Of a stretch of DNA of 64,000 nucleotides, positions 1 to 8,697 are shown in pieces (within the stretch, counting starts at the first letter, position 1; each line of letters starts with the position of its first letter). Below the pieces are notes generated by a model, which saw only the letters and a program-made list of their open reading frames with translations, searched no databases and was not told the origin of the DNA. Both the position numbers and the translations under genes were made by a program. Source of the stretch: DATAXP01 sp963708675 (GTDB lineage: Bacteria; Planctomycetota; Planctomycetia; Pirellulales; PNKZ01); the NCBI GenBank assembly GCA_963708675.1, contig CAVPTO010000003.1, positions 4,898,001 to 4,962,000 on the forward strand, read 5' to 3'.

Positions 1-1124
1 TTGAGTCGTTTGACTTGCCCCAACAGAGTATCGGTGTCTTGTGCCCTCAGCAGCCGACATTCGCTTTTCGCAGCGTAGCCAAGCCGCATAAGCATCACCC
101 CATTGCCGAGCCCCTGCCCTAAACGGCCGAAGATCATTGCTAAACCGCGATTGTTCAGCACGGAGCCGGCAACGGCATTCGAGACATGATCGGCAATGCC
201 GGCCACAGTAATGCTGTACATGCTGCGACGAAGCAGCAGCAGAGTTCCAAAGACTCCAGGTCGGCCGCCATAGAGCGCTGCAATTTGATTGATTGTCGCC
301 AACGTTCGCCAAAGCACAATGAGGACGTCGAAGGCAGCGCTGGCTGCGGCTGTTCCCAGCGCAACGCCCAATGCATTGTCGAAGATGATCTTGTCAGCCT
401 TGCGATCGACCGGCACAAGCCGCTCCTGTTCAAAACGATCGATCACCTGCTTGGCATCGCACTGCTTTGAGAACGCCTTCGACAAGGCGGCCGGCAATTC
501 AATGGCGTTTCGCTTGCGAAGGAGCTTCAGTAGACGCGATTTTTGTTTGTGGTCTAGCGGCTCGCCGCTTCGAAATTCTTCGAGCCGGTCGCGGACCTCG
601 GAAACCTCGCAGAGGCGCCAGTAACGCCCTCCCGAAACCACTGCGTAAACTCCGATCAGCGCAAGGAGCGCCGAGGAACCGACAGACGCTGCTATGAGAT
701 GGATTGTCTCCAGCGCCGTCGAGCCGGTCAGAGTCGCCAAAGGTGCCAGCAGTAGCGTGGCAGCGTAACCCAAGGCGCATAGCGTTACGAGAACTGTAAA
801 CAACCACGCGGTCCAATTGGGGCAGGAACTTTCATTCTGCTGCCTTGGGCGTGACTTGTTGGTTGATTTGGAAGCCCGCCGTTGGTGTTCTTGATTCTTC
901 AAGGTCGTGAACTGCTCGTCTCCGACGACGGGGCCCAGATGCAGTGGCGGTTGCGGTGGGCTCCCTATGCCGTTGTCGCCATTGCGATTCGGCGGAGAGT
1001 ACAACGTCTCAGCAGCTTCGGCGCAAGGCGGAACATCTTCTATCGGCGGGTGACCAATATCTCGATGTGCGGCATCATCGGGCGTCATTGGCTGCGATGG
1101 TCGCCCCACATGCTGGTATGCCAC
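1..1124 (-). CDS. YcjF/DUF697-like membrane protein (3' end cut by window edge)
   Basis: An open frame of at least 374 codons reads leftward to the window edge without a stop. It starts at a GTG four codons after the YcjX-like stop, behind an AGGTGG ribosome site. The first ~110 residues are Pro/Gly-rich and polar. Two hydrophobic stretches follow (NWTAWLFTVLVTLCALGY... and a second ending ALLALIGVYAVV), then RYWRL, a basic helical stretch, and a Gly/Ala-rich C-terminal part with IIFDNALGVALGTAAA and a long hydrophobic tail. This arrangement, and the position directly after a YcjX-like ATPase, matches the YcjF/DUF697 inner-membrane family, whose molecular role is not firmly known. The family call rests on context and topology. 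Confidence 0.7.
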   Translation of the reverse strand, partial: MAYQHVGRPSQPMTPDDAAHRDIGHPPIEDVPPCAEAAETLYSPPNRNGDNGIGSPPQPPLHLGPVVGDEQFTTLKNQEHQRRASKSTNKSRPRQQNESSCPNWTAWLFTVLVTLCALGYAATLLLAPLATLTGSTALETIHLIAASVGSSALLALIGVYAVVSGGRYWRLCEVSEVRDRLEEFRSGEPLDHKQKSRLLKLLRKRNAIELPAALSKAFSKQCDAKQVIDRFEQERLVPVDRKADKIIFDNALGVALGTAAASAAFDVLIVLWRTLATINQIAALYGGRPGVFGTLLLLRRSMYSITVAGIADHVSNAVAGSVLNNRGLAMIFGRLGQGLGNGVMLMRLGYAAKSECRLLRAQDTDTLLGQVKRL

Positions 1125-1133
1125 GAGCCCACC

Positions 1134-2465
1134 TCAAGCGGTCAAAAATCGAAATACGTCGTTCAGTTTCACGTGGTCCGGCGCGTGGCGGTTCACCTGC
1201 GAAACGTCTGGAAATGGACGTGGGAAACGGAATTGACAACCGTCCCACCTTCCCCGTGGCCAGTGTCGAGGCACCTCGCTCACCTCTTGGTCAGTTCGTT
1301 TCTCGCCCGGAGAGGGTGGACCGCGCCAATAGCCGGCTAACTGGTGGTCGCCATTGGTCGTTGTCGAACAAACAGCCGCACAGTAGAAAACGCGGACGCG
1401 ACACCGGTCGAGTCGTTTATCCTTGGGTGCAATCAGTTCTTCGGCAAGCGTGGCCAACCGCTCCCGCTCGTCCTCGACAGCTCTATCGGCCATGGTGGCT
1501 ACAAGAGCCGCGCGCTTCAGTCGCGGGGCACATTCCCGAATAACGTCAAATGTGTCTTCCAATATCTCATGAGTGCCATTGGCCTTACTTGGCCCACCAC
1601 GTAGCGTGTCGAGGACATCTACACATGCACACAGTCCATTGCATTCGCGCAGCGCAGCGAATACTGGCGCAACGACCTGCTCTTTGTAACTCGCGTACGC
1701 CCCTTCAAAATGGCTGTGCAGCGCCGGATTCCTCTTGCGCAGGTCGGGGGAAAGGGGCGTAAACTCACCACCGGGCAACCCACAGGACCTCGCCAACGCA
1801 CATCGCTCAACATCTTCCGGTCGAGGCTGAGTGCCATCAGTGCCGAAGAGGACCGTCGAAGGCGTCACGTATGGGTCACATTCCTTAATCATTCTGGCCA
1901 GCACCTCCAGATACGCTTTAACCAACCGCTCCGGCGAAACGGACGAGCCAGGTTGCTGGAGTTCTAAAAAGTCCTTCGAGAGTCGTCGAAGTTTTGCTGT
2001 TGTTTCCAAGCGTTCCAGAACCCACTCGGACCAGCCGGCATAGTCAAGCGTAAACATCTTCGCGTCGGCGAGTCGCTCTCCGGGGACGTCGTACATTTTG
2101 AGGCGACAGTGCTTCGAGCGCCATCTGCCGTTCAATGTGTACCGACAAACGTATTGAAAGCGATCGGCAGACTTGTCGGGCCACTCACCTTCGGCGAGTG
2201 CATCTCGGCAAGCTTTGTACGGGAATTTCGTCCATCCATCATCGCAGCGTTCTTCTTGTACATTCGTAATGCAGGCGTGTGATAGCCAATCTGCGATCCG
2301 GGCAACGCACTTCCAGCGTCCCACGCGCGCTTTGAAAAGTGGGAAGAGGCTCGCATTGTGTTCGTGTTCCCGTATGTGGTTGATGAGCGACGTCAACAGG
2401 ACCGTTTTACCGGACGCGTACGGCCCGATAAGCGCGATCCGCCGCTCGCGAACCCCTCTTTTCAT
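1134..2465 (-). CDS. YcjX-like P-loop ATPase
   Basis: 443 residues, close to the ~465 of E. coli YcjX. A Walker A motif GPYASGKT lies at residues 14-21, right at the N-terminus, followed by TSLINH. YDVPGE (about residue 124) resembles the Walker B/switch region, and VLFGTDG and VDVLDTLRGG further on fit the family layout. The last ~60 residues are basic and less typical. YcjX proteins are predicted NTPases linked to envelope stress through gene neighbourhood (the psp region in enterobacteria). Here the ycjF-like partner follows at once, 9 bp downstream in the same frame, so the two are surely one operon. The divergent XRE regulator at 2531 may control it. Confidence 0.75.
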   Translation of the reverse strand: MKRGVRERRIALIGPYASGKTVLLTSLINHIREHEHNASLFPLFKARVGRWKCVARIADWLSHACITNVQEERCDDGWTKFPYKACRDALAEGEWPDKSADRFQYVCRYTLNGRWRSKHCRLKMYDVPGERLADAKMFTLDYAGWSEWVLERLETTAKLRRLSKDFLELQQPGSSVSPERLVKAYLEVLARMIKECDPYVTPSTVLFGTDGTQPRPEDVERCALARSCGLPGGEFTPLSPDLRKRNPALHSHFEGAYASYKEQVVAPVFAALRECNGLCACVDVLDTLRGGPSKANGTHEILEDTFDVIRECAPRLKRAALVATMADRAVEDERERLATLAEELIAPKDKRLDRCRVRVFYCAAVCSTTTNGDHQLAGYWRGPPSPGEKRTDQEVSEVPRHWPRGRWDGCQFRFPRPFPDVSQVNRHAPDHVKLNDVFRFLTA

Positions 2466-2530
2466 CCAAGTACCCTCGAATCAGATGCTACCTAAACGCA
2501 TCATGAGACCGGCGAACATGCTCGTCAAGC

Positions 2531-2755
2531 ATGACGACGAGCATCGACGAAAAGCGATTCTTACGTGCCCTTGGCGAGCGAATCCGCGCCCAGCGGCAGA
2601 AACTCGGCTTAACGCAGCAGCAACTGGCCGACAAATGCACAATTCACAGGACATTCATCGGTAGCGTCGAGCGCGGCGAGAGGAACATCTCCGTGCTGAA
2701 TCTGCGGCTGCTCGCCCGGGTCCTGCGGGTCCGAATCGCCGAACTGCTTGAATGA
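2531..2755 (+). CDS. XRE-family helix-turn-helix regulator
   Basis: A 74-residue protein made of a single Cro/C1-type helix-turn-helix domain: ALGERIRAQRQKLGLTQQQLA is followed by IHRTFIGSVERGERN and LLARVLRVRIAELL. This is the minimal form of the family, with no extra sensor domain. It would bind DNA as a dimer and repress nearby genes. It is divergent from the YcjX-like gene with a 65-bp gap, so that intergenic stretch is the likely operator region. No clear Shine-Dalgarno is seen upstream of the ATG. Confidence 0.85.
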   Translation: MTTSIDEKRFLRALGERIRAQRQKLGLTQQQLADKCTIHRTFIGSVERGERNISVLNLRLLARVLRVRIAELLE

Positions 2756-2802
2756 GCAGGGACGAATCGCGAGCTGCGCGGATACGGAATTGACGACGGA
2801 CC

Positions 2803-3507
2803 CTAATCTCCCGACTCGCCGAGTGTCTTGAGTTGTCGGTCGGTCACCAGCCAAACGTAGCCGTGCTCATGCGCCTGCGTGACAACCATGTCCCGCAGTG
2901 CTTCCTTTTTCGGATACTCGATCAATAGTACCGGCTTGCCAGCTTGGACGAGGTTCTCGACGTCCTTGACGCGCGGGTTCGATTCTTTGGACTTTTGCGC
3001 ACGATTGCCGTTCGTGAAGACGTCCTCCATGCCAATGCCCGAGATAATCTTCACGAAGCCCTCATCGGCCAACAGTTGTGACCCGTTCTGCGGGATGAGC
3101 AGCCGTTTGGCAAGGCTAGCCGCCTGTAGCAGGCCATCAGTAACCGCTGAGGTCACGCACTCGGTCGTCGAACCGGCGACTTCCCACAGCTTTTTGCCGG
3201 TAAGCGGGTCCAAGCTGGTAATGAGATCACACCGGTGAGCAGCAACTGGTCGCGGCCTGCACCGCTCAAGATGATCGGCGAAGTGTAATTCGGCAGCGCG
3301 GGCGCTCGACGCGCCAGACGACGCTTCCCGTTGCGCGATCAAGGGCCACGATCGCACCGGTTCCTTCATCGCTGCGAGATGCTTGGGATACCAGTGTTCT
3401 GCATCGCTAGGGAAGTACTGCGTGTCGGCTCCGCATCCCGCCAAGAGCATTGCCGCCGTGATAGCCATCAAAGAAAAGCATCTCATTTTCATCACCCATT
3501 CCGACAA
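2803..3507 (-). pseudogene. Relic: lipoprotein signal + PQQ-like fragment + MJ1477/TM1410-like glycosidase C-terminus
   Basis: The readable frame begins with a lipoprotein signal (ITAAMLLAGCG). After about residue 45 the reading frame is wrong: the adjacent frame gives a good PQQ-propeller repeat (GAIVALDRATGSVVW, then in a third frame LPNYTSPIILSGAG) before the original frame resumes with CDLITSLDPLTGKKLWEV. After VTDGLL the sequence changes to IPQNGSQLL...GIGMEDVF...GKPVLLIEYP, which resembles the second half of GH114/TM1410-type polygalactosaminidases. At least two frameshifts plus an abrupt join of two unrelated partial domains indicate a decayed chimera rather than a working gene. The frameshifts alone could be sequence errors; the truncated join could not. 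Confidence 0.6.
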
Positions 3508-3571
3508 ACGTTTACTTAGTGTCGCTGAGATTTTGAGTCGTTCTCCCTAATCAGACCCCGTGCGCCCGTAA

Positions 3572-4255
3572 ATGCAATCATTACTGCCCTCCCATGAACG
3601 ACGCCGGTCGGCGGTCTCCCTCGGCAAACGTGTCGTTGCTGGCACCGCAATTCGGACGCACATTCCCAAAGTTCGAGCCGAGGCCGAACATCCCGGCGAG
3701 GCTCGCTCCGCAGGCAAAGCAGAACGGCTGTGCCGGAGGGACGCCGATAGTCGCCTGCCATTTACTGGTCACTCGTCATTGTCTCGGCGGATAGCAAGGG
3801 AACCATCGCTCTACGAGCATCATTCGGACAACGACGTAGAACGGTACCGCTTCCTGTGGCTTCGGACTTTTCATAAGCCGATCGCCGTCCGAATCGAGAA
3901 GAACGCCGGTGGATTCACGGGTCGGGTGGTGCGCCTAAGCGGCCAGGGCGGCTATGAACCGGGCCAAATTGAGCGAGATGAACAGTTTGCTGTGACGACT
4001 CAACAGTGGAACGAGTTCACCGACCTATTGCAGCGATCATCTTTTTGGCAAATGCCGACAGACGAAGACGAAGACGAACCGGGACTCGATGGCGCTCAAT
4101 GGATTCTCGAAGGCCAACATGCTGGCAAGTATCACGTTGTTGATCGGTGGACGCCAATAAGGGAGGAGTCTCGAAACACCGATAGCTTTGTTGCGTGTTG
4201 TCGTTGCCTGCTGACATTGGCGCACGAGCAAGTTCCTCAAGGCGAGGAATACTGA
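3572..4255 (+). CDS. Hypothetical protein; conserved-looking part is the C-terminal ~140 residues
   Basis: 227 residues from the first start. The segment from about residue 85 (DVERYRFLWLRTFHKPIAVR) to the end looks like genuine protein, with even composition and motifs such as RVVRLSGQGGYEPG and QWNEFTDLLQ. The first ~85 residues are Arg-rich and low quality and overlap other frames, so the true start may be in another frame or lost. No known domain is recognised. It stands alone between the relic at 2803 and the kinase gene, which is convergent with it. The DEDEDEP acidic run near residue 170 is notable. Confidence 0.45.
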   Translation: MQSLLPSHERRRSAVSLGKRVVAGTAIRTHIPKVRAEAEHPGEARSAGKAERLCRRDADSRLPFTGHSSLSRRIAREPSLYEHHSDNDVERYRFLWLRTFHKPIAVRIEKNAGGFTGRVVRLSGQGGYEPGQIERDEQFAVTTQQWNEFTDLLQRSSFWQMPTDEDEDEPGLDGAQWILEGQHAGKYHVVDRWTPIREESRNTDSFVACCRCLLTLAHEQVPQGEEY

Positions 4256-4389
4256 GCGACATGCTCGTGCTGTTGCACCCTCCTCGACGGTCATTGGACC
4301 ACAAGCGGGCGATAGCGCCGCGTGCCGTTCACAGCCAGGAGCTACTGACAAACTCAAGCGGATCATCACGAAAAGCGATCGTCATTCGG

Positions 4390-6018
4390 TCAGAGGCGAA
4401 GCTTGCCCATGGTCCTCAATAGAGCATCAACTGTCGGAAAACGGTCTGCCGGCCGCTTCGACAAACAACGCAGGCAAACATGACTGACCGCTTCCGGGAT
4501 ACTTCGGCGGAGCGTTCTTGGTGCGATGGGCTCTTTCTCAGACACCACCGCAGTTAGCACATCGGCTGGGCGGTTGCCGTCAAACGGTAGCTGTCCCGTG
4601 AGTAACACGTAAAAGGTGGCCCCAAGTCCATAAACATCCGTGTGCGCGCCTATTTCGCCCCACGCAGAGCTGATCTGTTCGGGAGCCATGAACGCCGGCG
4701 TTCCCGCCACGCGCATGTTACGGCTCGGGTCGTCGGCCCGAGTGGCTAGGCCGAAGTCAGAAACCAAAATTCGCTTCTCGCGTGAGAGGACGAGGTTACT
4801 TGGCTTCAGATCGCAATGGACTATGCCTCGCCGATGCGCATGACGTACGCCTTGCGCGGCTTCGCGAAGCCATGCTAGCGCTTGGCCAATCGGAATTCGG
4901 CGACGATCAATTTCTCGTTGTAGGTCCCCGCTCGCGAGTTCCATCGCAAAGAAATAGATTCCGACAGATGTTCGGCCACAACCGTGGACCGGCATAAGGT
5001 GCCGATGACGCAACTGAGAGATCAATGAAAACTCGGTTAGGAATCGCTCGACAGCACGCGGCTGCGTAATGAACGATTTGCGGAGAAACTTCAGCGCGTA
5101 GTGCTTTCCGTCTCTCACGGATCGTGCTCGATAGACCTTGCCGCTTGCCCCGGCGCCAATCATTCGTTGCAAGACGTAATCGGAGTAGTTGAGCGTGAGT
5201 AGCGCGAGCGGAGGCAGCTCGGTTTTGGACTCAAGCAACTCGGGCGCATATCGGCGGACGCTGGACTGTGCCGGCGATTTGTTGAGAACACCGTTGTTCG
5301 CTTGTGTGGGTCGCTTCGTAGAGCGCGGCCGCTTGAATGACGAACTGTTCTGCCCATGAAGGAACTCTGCACGACGAGCTGTTAGCGCGACTCGCGCGGT
5401 TTCTAGCCAGCGTCTCACCGTTCGTTCGCTTATGTCTAACTCGCTTGCAATCGCTGTCAGTTCTTCACCTTGTAGCCGCAGTTCAACAACGCGTCGCGCC
5501 GCGACAGGAAGCTGCTCAAAAAGCAGTTTAAGTTCGTCGGCGGCGATGGCCGCCTCTTCGGGAAGCGGTTCGCGGTTCGGAACCGGTAAGAGCGAACCGT
5601 CTCGCAGATGCAACGTCACGTCGCGACCTACCGCACGTTTGTCAGCCTTGTGGCGGGTGACCTGCCGGAAGAGCTTCCGCAACGTGATCTGAGCGAGAAG
5701 CTGCCAAAGTTGCTCACCGTCAGAGATCGAGAACTTGTTGGCGCCGAGGCCGACAAAGAAGCTGCGATATGCTGACATCACGACATCCCCGGCGTCGAAA
5801 CGGGCGGCCAGCTGAGACGAGAGCCTCGATCGAGCGAGAGCCGTCAGGCGGTTCACATACCGGGAAAAGATTCGCTCGGCAGCCTCCTCATTCCCGTCTC
5901 GGCAACGCGCGATCAAGGCGGCAGTGCTTAAGCCTTTCGAAGCAGGCTTGTACGGCAATCGTTGTGAATTGTCAGCCATTTGCAAAAAGCGTGTCCGGTC
6001 GGGCGACCCGATTTGCAT
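4390..6018 (-). CDS. Fusion of ECF-type sigma factor and Hanks-type Ser/Thr protein kinase
   Basis: 542 residues. Residues ~34-120 resemble sigma70 region 2 of planctomycete ECF factors (FDAGDVVMSAYRSFF), and ~160-215 region 4 with a helix-turn-helix (LTAIASELDISERTVRRWLE). After a basic linker (~220-270) a complete kinase domain follows at ~281-540: glycine loop IGAGASGKV (287-295), catalytic lysine YALKF (K310), HCDLKPSN (401-408) in place of HRD, DFG (421-423), and APE (445-447). There is no membrane segment or sensor domain after the kinase. ECF factors controlled by partner kinases are known (ECF43 with PknT); here both are in one chain. Met14 is a plausible alternative start; no strong ribosome site marks either. 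Probable soluble transcription regulator. Confidence 0.85.
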   Translation of the reverse strand: MQIGSPDRTRFLQMADNSQRLPYKPASKGLSTAALIARCRDGNEEAAERIFSRYVNRLTALARSRLSSQLAARFDAGDVVMSAYRSFFVGLGANKFSISDGEQLWQLLAQITLRKLFRQVTRHKADKRAVGRDVTLHLRDGSLLPVPNREPLPEEAAIAADELKLLFEQLPVAARRVVELRLQGEELTAIASELDISERTVRRWLETARVALTARRAEFLHGQNSSSFKRPRSTKRPTQANNGVLNKSPAQSSVRRYAPELLESKTELPPLALLTLNYSDYVLQRMIGAGASGKVYRARSVRDGKHYALKFLRKSFITQPRAVERFLTEFSLISQLRHRHLMPVHGCGRTSVGIYFFAMELASGDLQREIDRRRIPIGQALAWLREAAQGVRHAHRRGIVHCDLKPSNLVLSREKRILVSDFGLATRADDPSRNMRVAGTPAFMAPEQISSAWGEIGAHTDVYGLGATFYVLLTGQLPFDGNRPADVLTAVVSEKEPIAPRTLRRSIPEAVSHVCLRCLSKRPADRFPTVDALLRTMGKLRL

Positions 6019-6073
6019 CCACTACTGAGGACGCAACTTGCCTTCGATCCTAACCGTTTTTGGAGCACAAAAC

Positions 6074-6349
6074 ATGGCGTTTGTTGTTACCGGCGCATGC
6101 TTCGGTTGCAAGTACACCGACTGTGTCGTGGTGTGCCCCTGCGACTGCTTTCGTGAGGGCGACAAGATGTTGTACATCGACCCGGACGAGTGCATCGACT
6201 GCGAAGCCTGTATGCCTGAATGCCCAGTCGAGGCCATCTTCCACGAGGACAACGTACCCAGCGATCAACGCGAGTTCATTGCCTTGAATGCCGAGATGTC
6301 TCGCACGTGCCCGCCTATCCTTCAAAAGAAAGTGCCGCTCGCAGGATAG
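6074..6349 (+). CDS. fdxA: Seven-iron FdxA-type ferredoxin
   Basis: 91 residues from the ATG at 6074, which has GGAG eight bases upstream; an in-frame TTG at 6038 would add 12 residues not typical of the family. Cysteines CFGCKYTDC...CPCDC near the N-terminus and CIDCEACMPECP in the middle supply ligands for a [3Fe-4S] and a [4Fe-4S] cluster. The C-terminal FIALNAEMSRTCPPI is the usual FdxA tail. It carries electrons in the cytoplasm; the partner is not evident from the neighbours. It diverges from the sigma-kinase gene. Confidence 0.92.
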   Translation: MAFVVTGACFGCKYTDCVVVCPCDCFREGDKMLYIDPDECIDCEACMPECPVEAIFHEDNVPSDQREFIALNAEMSRTCPPILQKKVPLAG

Positions 6350-6377
6350 CCGATGAGGCGGACACATCGATGCGGGT

Positions 6378-6671
6378 TCAGCTGTTTGCCAACTCGATCA
6401 GCACGTCGCCGTGGCACCGGCCCGGCACCGGACAGAAACACAGCAGGTCCTTGCCGCGCAATTCACCAAGTTCTGATCGCATCTTGATGGCAGCCGTATC
6501 GTCACTCTTGATCTACTCGCGGAACATTTGGACCACGGCTGGTCGACCGTGCGTCGCGTCGATATGGAACGGGTTGCCCCACTTCGACGGTCGACCGACG
6601 ACCGTTGTGTTCGGTGGCTTACGCCAGCCCTTCGTCCGTTTCTGCTGTAGACGCTTTGGCTTTCGATTCAT
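6378..6671 (-). pseudogene. DUF4326-domain protein interrupted by an in-frame TAG
   Basis: Reading the minus strand from an ATG at 6671 gives a clear DUF4326 protein: VVGRPSKWGNPF near residue 28, then GRPAVVQMFRE, and after the break ELGELRGKDLLCFC and GRCHGDVLIELANS. The frame is open for 98 codons except for one TAG at 6513-6515. DUF4326 proteins are small, common on phages and plasmids, and of unknown function. The single stop may be a recent nonsense mutation or a base error. Confidence 0.75.
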
Positions 6672-6702
6672 GTCATTGTGCCGGCGATCATGCGCAGGAA
6701 AA

Positions 6703-6732
6703 GGCCCGGCACGCGAATCGACGTGCCGGGCC
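6703..6732. terminator. GC-rich hairpin, terminator-like
   Basis: An 11-bp perfect inverted repeat (GGCCCGGCACG / CGTGCCGGGCC) with an 8-nt loop lies between the minus-strand gene ending at 6766 and the DUF4326 relic. No T-run follows on either strand, so the terminator role is inferred from position and stability. Confidence 0.5.
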
Positions 6733-6765
6733 AGGGCCTTCTGAGCCCTCTCGATGTCTTCGCGG

Positions 6766-7170
6766 TTAGTTTGCTACCGATGCCGAATTCTGACGCACGG
6801 ATTGGCGCAGCTTTTCTGGCAATCGACGCCACCATTTACGATTAGCTTCGATTCTAATGAAAATGGTCTCGTCGAAAGGAAGCTGGTACTTGGCATCCGT
6901 AGTGAGAGCGTCGCCCACAAGTGCATAAAACAGCGCGTCCAGCGTCGTCGGCCATTCGATGAGAAAGCCCGCGAGTATTTCGACTCGTTCTCGGACGAAG
7001 ATGTAGTCGATCGACTCAAATTGCTCGTACGGCGTGTTTCGCCGTGGTCCGATGTATAGATAGTCACCAGGCGCCGTTTGCACCTTCAGTGGGTTTCCGG
7101 AGTTTGGGAACGTGAAAGTAGTTAGCTCATGGACACGTATTCCGTCGACACATGTTCGTCTTTGTTTCAT
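6766..7170 (-). CDS. Hypothetical protein
   Basis: 134 residues from the ATG at 7170, which follows GAGGT with suitable spacing; the frame stays open to 7332 but that extension is Cys-rich and has no ribosome site. The protein has mixed polarity, with GDYLYIGPRRNTPYEQF and IDYIFVRERVEILAGFLIEW in the centre and a basic C-terminus (RKWWRRLPEKLRQSVRQ). No known domain is recognised. The composition looks like a real soluble protein. Its neighbours on the same strand are small hypotheticals of plasmid type. Confidence 0.5.
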   Translation of the reverse strand: MKQRRTCVDGIRVHELTTFTFPNSGNPLKVQTAPGDYLYIGPRRNTPYEQFESIDYIFVRERVEILAGFLIEWPTTLDALFYALVGDALTTDAKYQLPFDETIFIRIEANRKWWRRLPEKLRQSVRQNSASVAN

Positions 7171-7797
7171 AGCTCCAACCTCGCGCGAGCAGCCCTGCGG
7201 CGACTCGCACTTAGATGTTGAATGCCATGCCGCCAGTTGAGCGCACTTCGCGAATGATGCGCGCGTACAGCCTAGGCGGCAAGGTATCGGTGTGTCGGCT
7301 GCGCAGACAACGCAGCCCGCGTTAGAAGTCATGGATAGATGTTGATCTACTTGAACAATGGAGCTGTAAGCTCCGCGCTAGCCAACCTGTGAGCGGATTT
7401 AACCGAACTCAGGTTCTCCTAACGATTCCTTGGCGATCGAATCGCCTTTGGCCCGGTTTACGTTGCCGGGCCTCCATCCATTTGGCGACGGCATGGTGAA
7501 GCCGACGCGGTCAAGTTGTTCAAGTTTTGACAGATTGTTCCGAATTTTCGCAAACCACATTCTGCTCGGCGGTTTTGGTCCTCCTGTCAGTAGCCTTAGC
7601 CTTCGAGTTGCCGGTATTTTACTCGTTGAGCACGCTCCGTCGAGGAAGCAAATTTTATACCTCTTCGGCGCTAAGAAGCAGGCGGCCATTTGCGGCCCAA
7701 AAGAGGCCCGCCGCCGCCCCGCTATTCACTCATTGGATCGACAATGACCAGTTTCTGGATCGAGAGCGACCGATTCCTGGTTTAGCGAGAACCGTGG
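7171..7797. other. Intergenic stretch without a supported gene
   Basis: Several short frames overlap here on both strands, including a 96-residue minus frame at 7399-7689 ending GDSIAKESLGEPEFG, but none has a ribosome site together with protein-like composition. No strong hairpin or repeat was seen. Confidence 0.4.
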
Positions 7798-8130
7798 TTA
7801 CAGCAGCCGCTCGACTTCGGCGCGGACTTGCTGCATCCCTGCGGCGATCGATCGAACGTCGGCGAGTTGCTGTCGTAGCTGCCGAATCGAAATCGGACCA
7901 TGCTGCCGGCTCCGGCCATTCTGGGCGGCCTTCCCCTTCCCATCCTTTGTTCTCGGGCCAGTCGCGAAGCGCCAGGGCTGATGCTTTCGTGCGGCTTCGC
8001 GGAGCCGTTCCCGGCCGGCGTCCGAAAGACCCTTTCGCTTGGCGCGGTTGAGCCTGCCGGCAGCTACGCGCTTCGGATTCGGGCTCTTGCCGGCAGGGAC
8101 GCTCGTGGTTGAGGAACGCTTACTTACCAT
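7798..8130 (-). CDS. Small basic protein of planctomycete mobile-element type
   Basis: 110 residues, strongly basic N-terminus, start ATG with AAGG seven bases upstream. The centre NRAKRKGLSDAGRERLREAA followed by HQPWRFATGPRTKDGKGKAA matches a motif repeatedly met in small proteins of planctomycete plasmids and integrated elements (PW-STGPKTPEGK type). The C-terminal third is a predicted helix (ISIRQLRQQLADVRSIAAG). Function unknown; DNA or RNA binding is possible from charge. It is third in a row of same-strand genes (9555, 8677, 8130). Confidence 0.65.
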   Translation of the reverse strand: MVSKRSSTTSVPAGKSPNPKRVAAGRLNRAKRKGLSDAGRERLREAARKHQPWRFATGPRTKDGKGKAAQNGRSRQHGPISIRQLRQQLADVRSIAAGMQQVRAEVERLL

Positions 8131-8173
8131 TCCGGCGCCTTCGATTGGTATAGCATCCTTTCGACATGCGAGG

Positions 8174-8677
8174 CTATCGAGCCATCCGCAGGACTTTCAG
8201 CGACGGATCAGCTTTGTCCCTGGAAACAGGGGATCGATATGCCTTCAGACTCAATGCGGTGCGGCGAAATTCGCCGAGCATCCTGGCTGCTGCGGCGCTG
8301 TAAAGCTTGGCGGCCTCACTACCGGTCGCATTTGCGGCGGCAACTTGCAGTTCGGCCACGCGAAAGTGGGCCATTGCGAGCTGCTCGATCATCATGCGCT
8401 CGATCGGGTCTTTCGGATCGCCGAGGTCCTTCATGATTCGATCGAGATAGATGTAGAAGCCCGTTGCCGACACGTACCCATCGCGACTCACGGCAGTCGC
8501 CATGAATGATGAAAACAGCGCCCTGCGGACAAAGTCCGCCTCGGCGGCCCTTTTTTGGGCGAGGGCGTGCTTGTCGTTGTTTAACCCTGGCGGTGGTGGT
8601 TGATCGCGAGAGTCTGCGTCAGGGTCCACTGGGCGTTTCTTCCTGCTCGCCGGCTTTGGCTTGCTCTTCTTGTTCAT
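8174..8677 (-). CDS. Hypothetical protein, element-associated
   Basis: 167 residues from the ATG at 8677, which follows AAGGA with eight-base spacing; the open frame reaches 8809 but overlaps the upstream gene. It has a Lys/Pro-rich N-terminus (KKSKPKPASRKKRPVDP), then an Ala-rich helical part with ATAVSRDGYVSATGFYIYLDR and DPIERMMIEQLAMAHFRVAEL. No named domain. It begins 20 bp after the stop of the 285-residue gene, so the two are co-transcribed. It probably works with that protein. Confidence 0.6.
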   Translation of the reverse strand: MNKKSKPKPASRKKRPVDPDADSRDQPPPPGLNNDKHALAQKRAAEADFVRRALFSSFMATAVSRDGYVSATGFYIYLDRIMKDLGDPKDPIERMMIEQLAMAHFRVAELQVAAANATGSEAAKLYSAAAARMLGEFRRTALSLKAYRSPVSRDKADPSLKVLRMAR

Positions 8678-8697
8678 TCGTTCGTTCCTTGATGGCA

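Noticed and set aside
3581..3772. 63-residue minus-strand protein with CFACG
   Set aside because: Only one CxxC, no ribosome site, and it overlaps another candidate frame.
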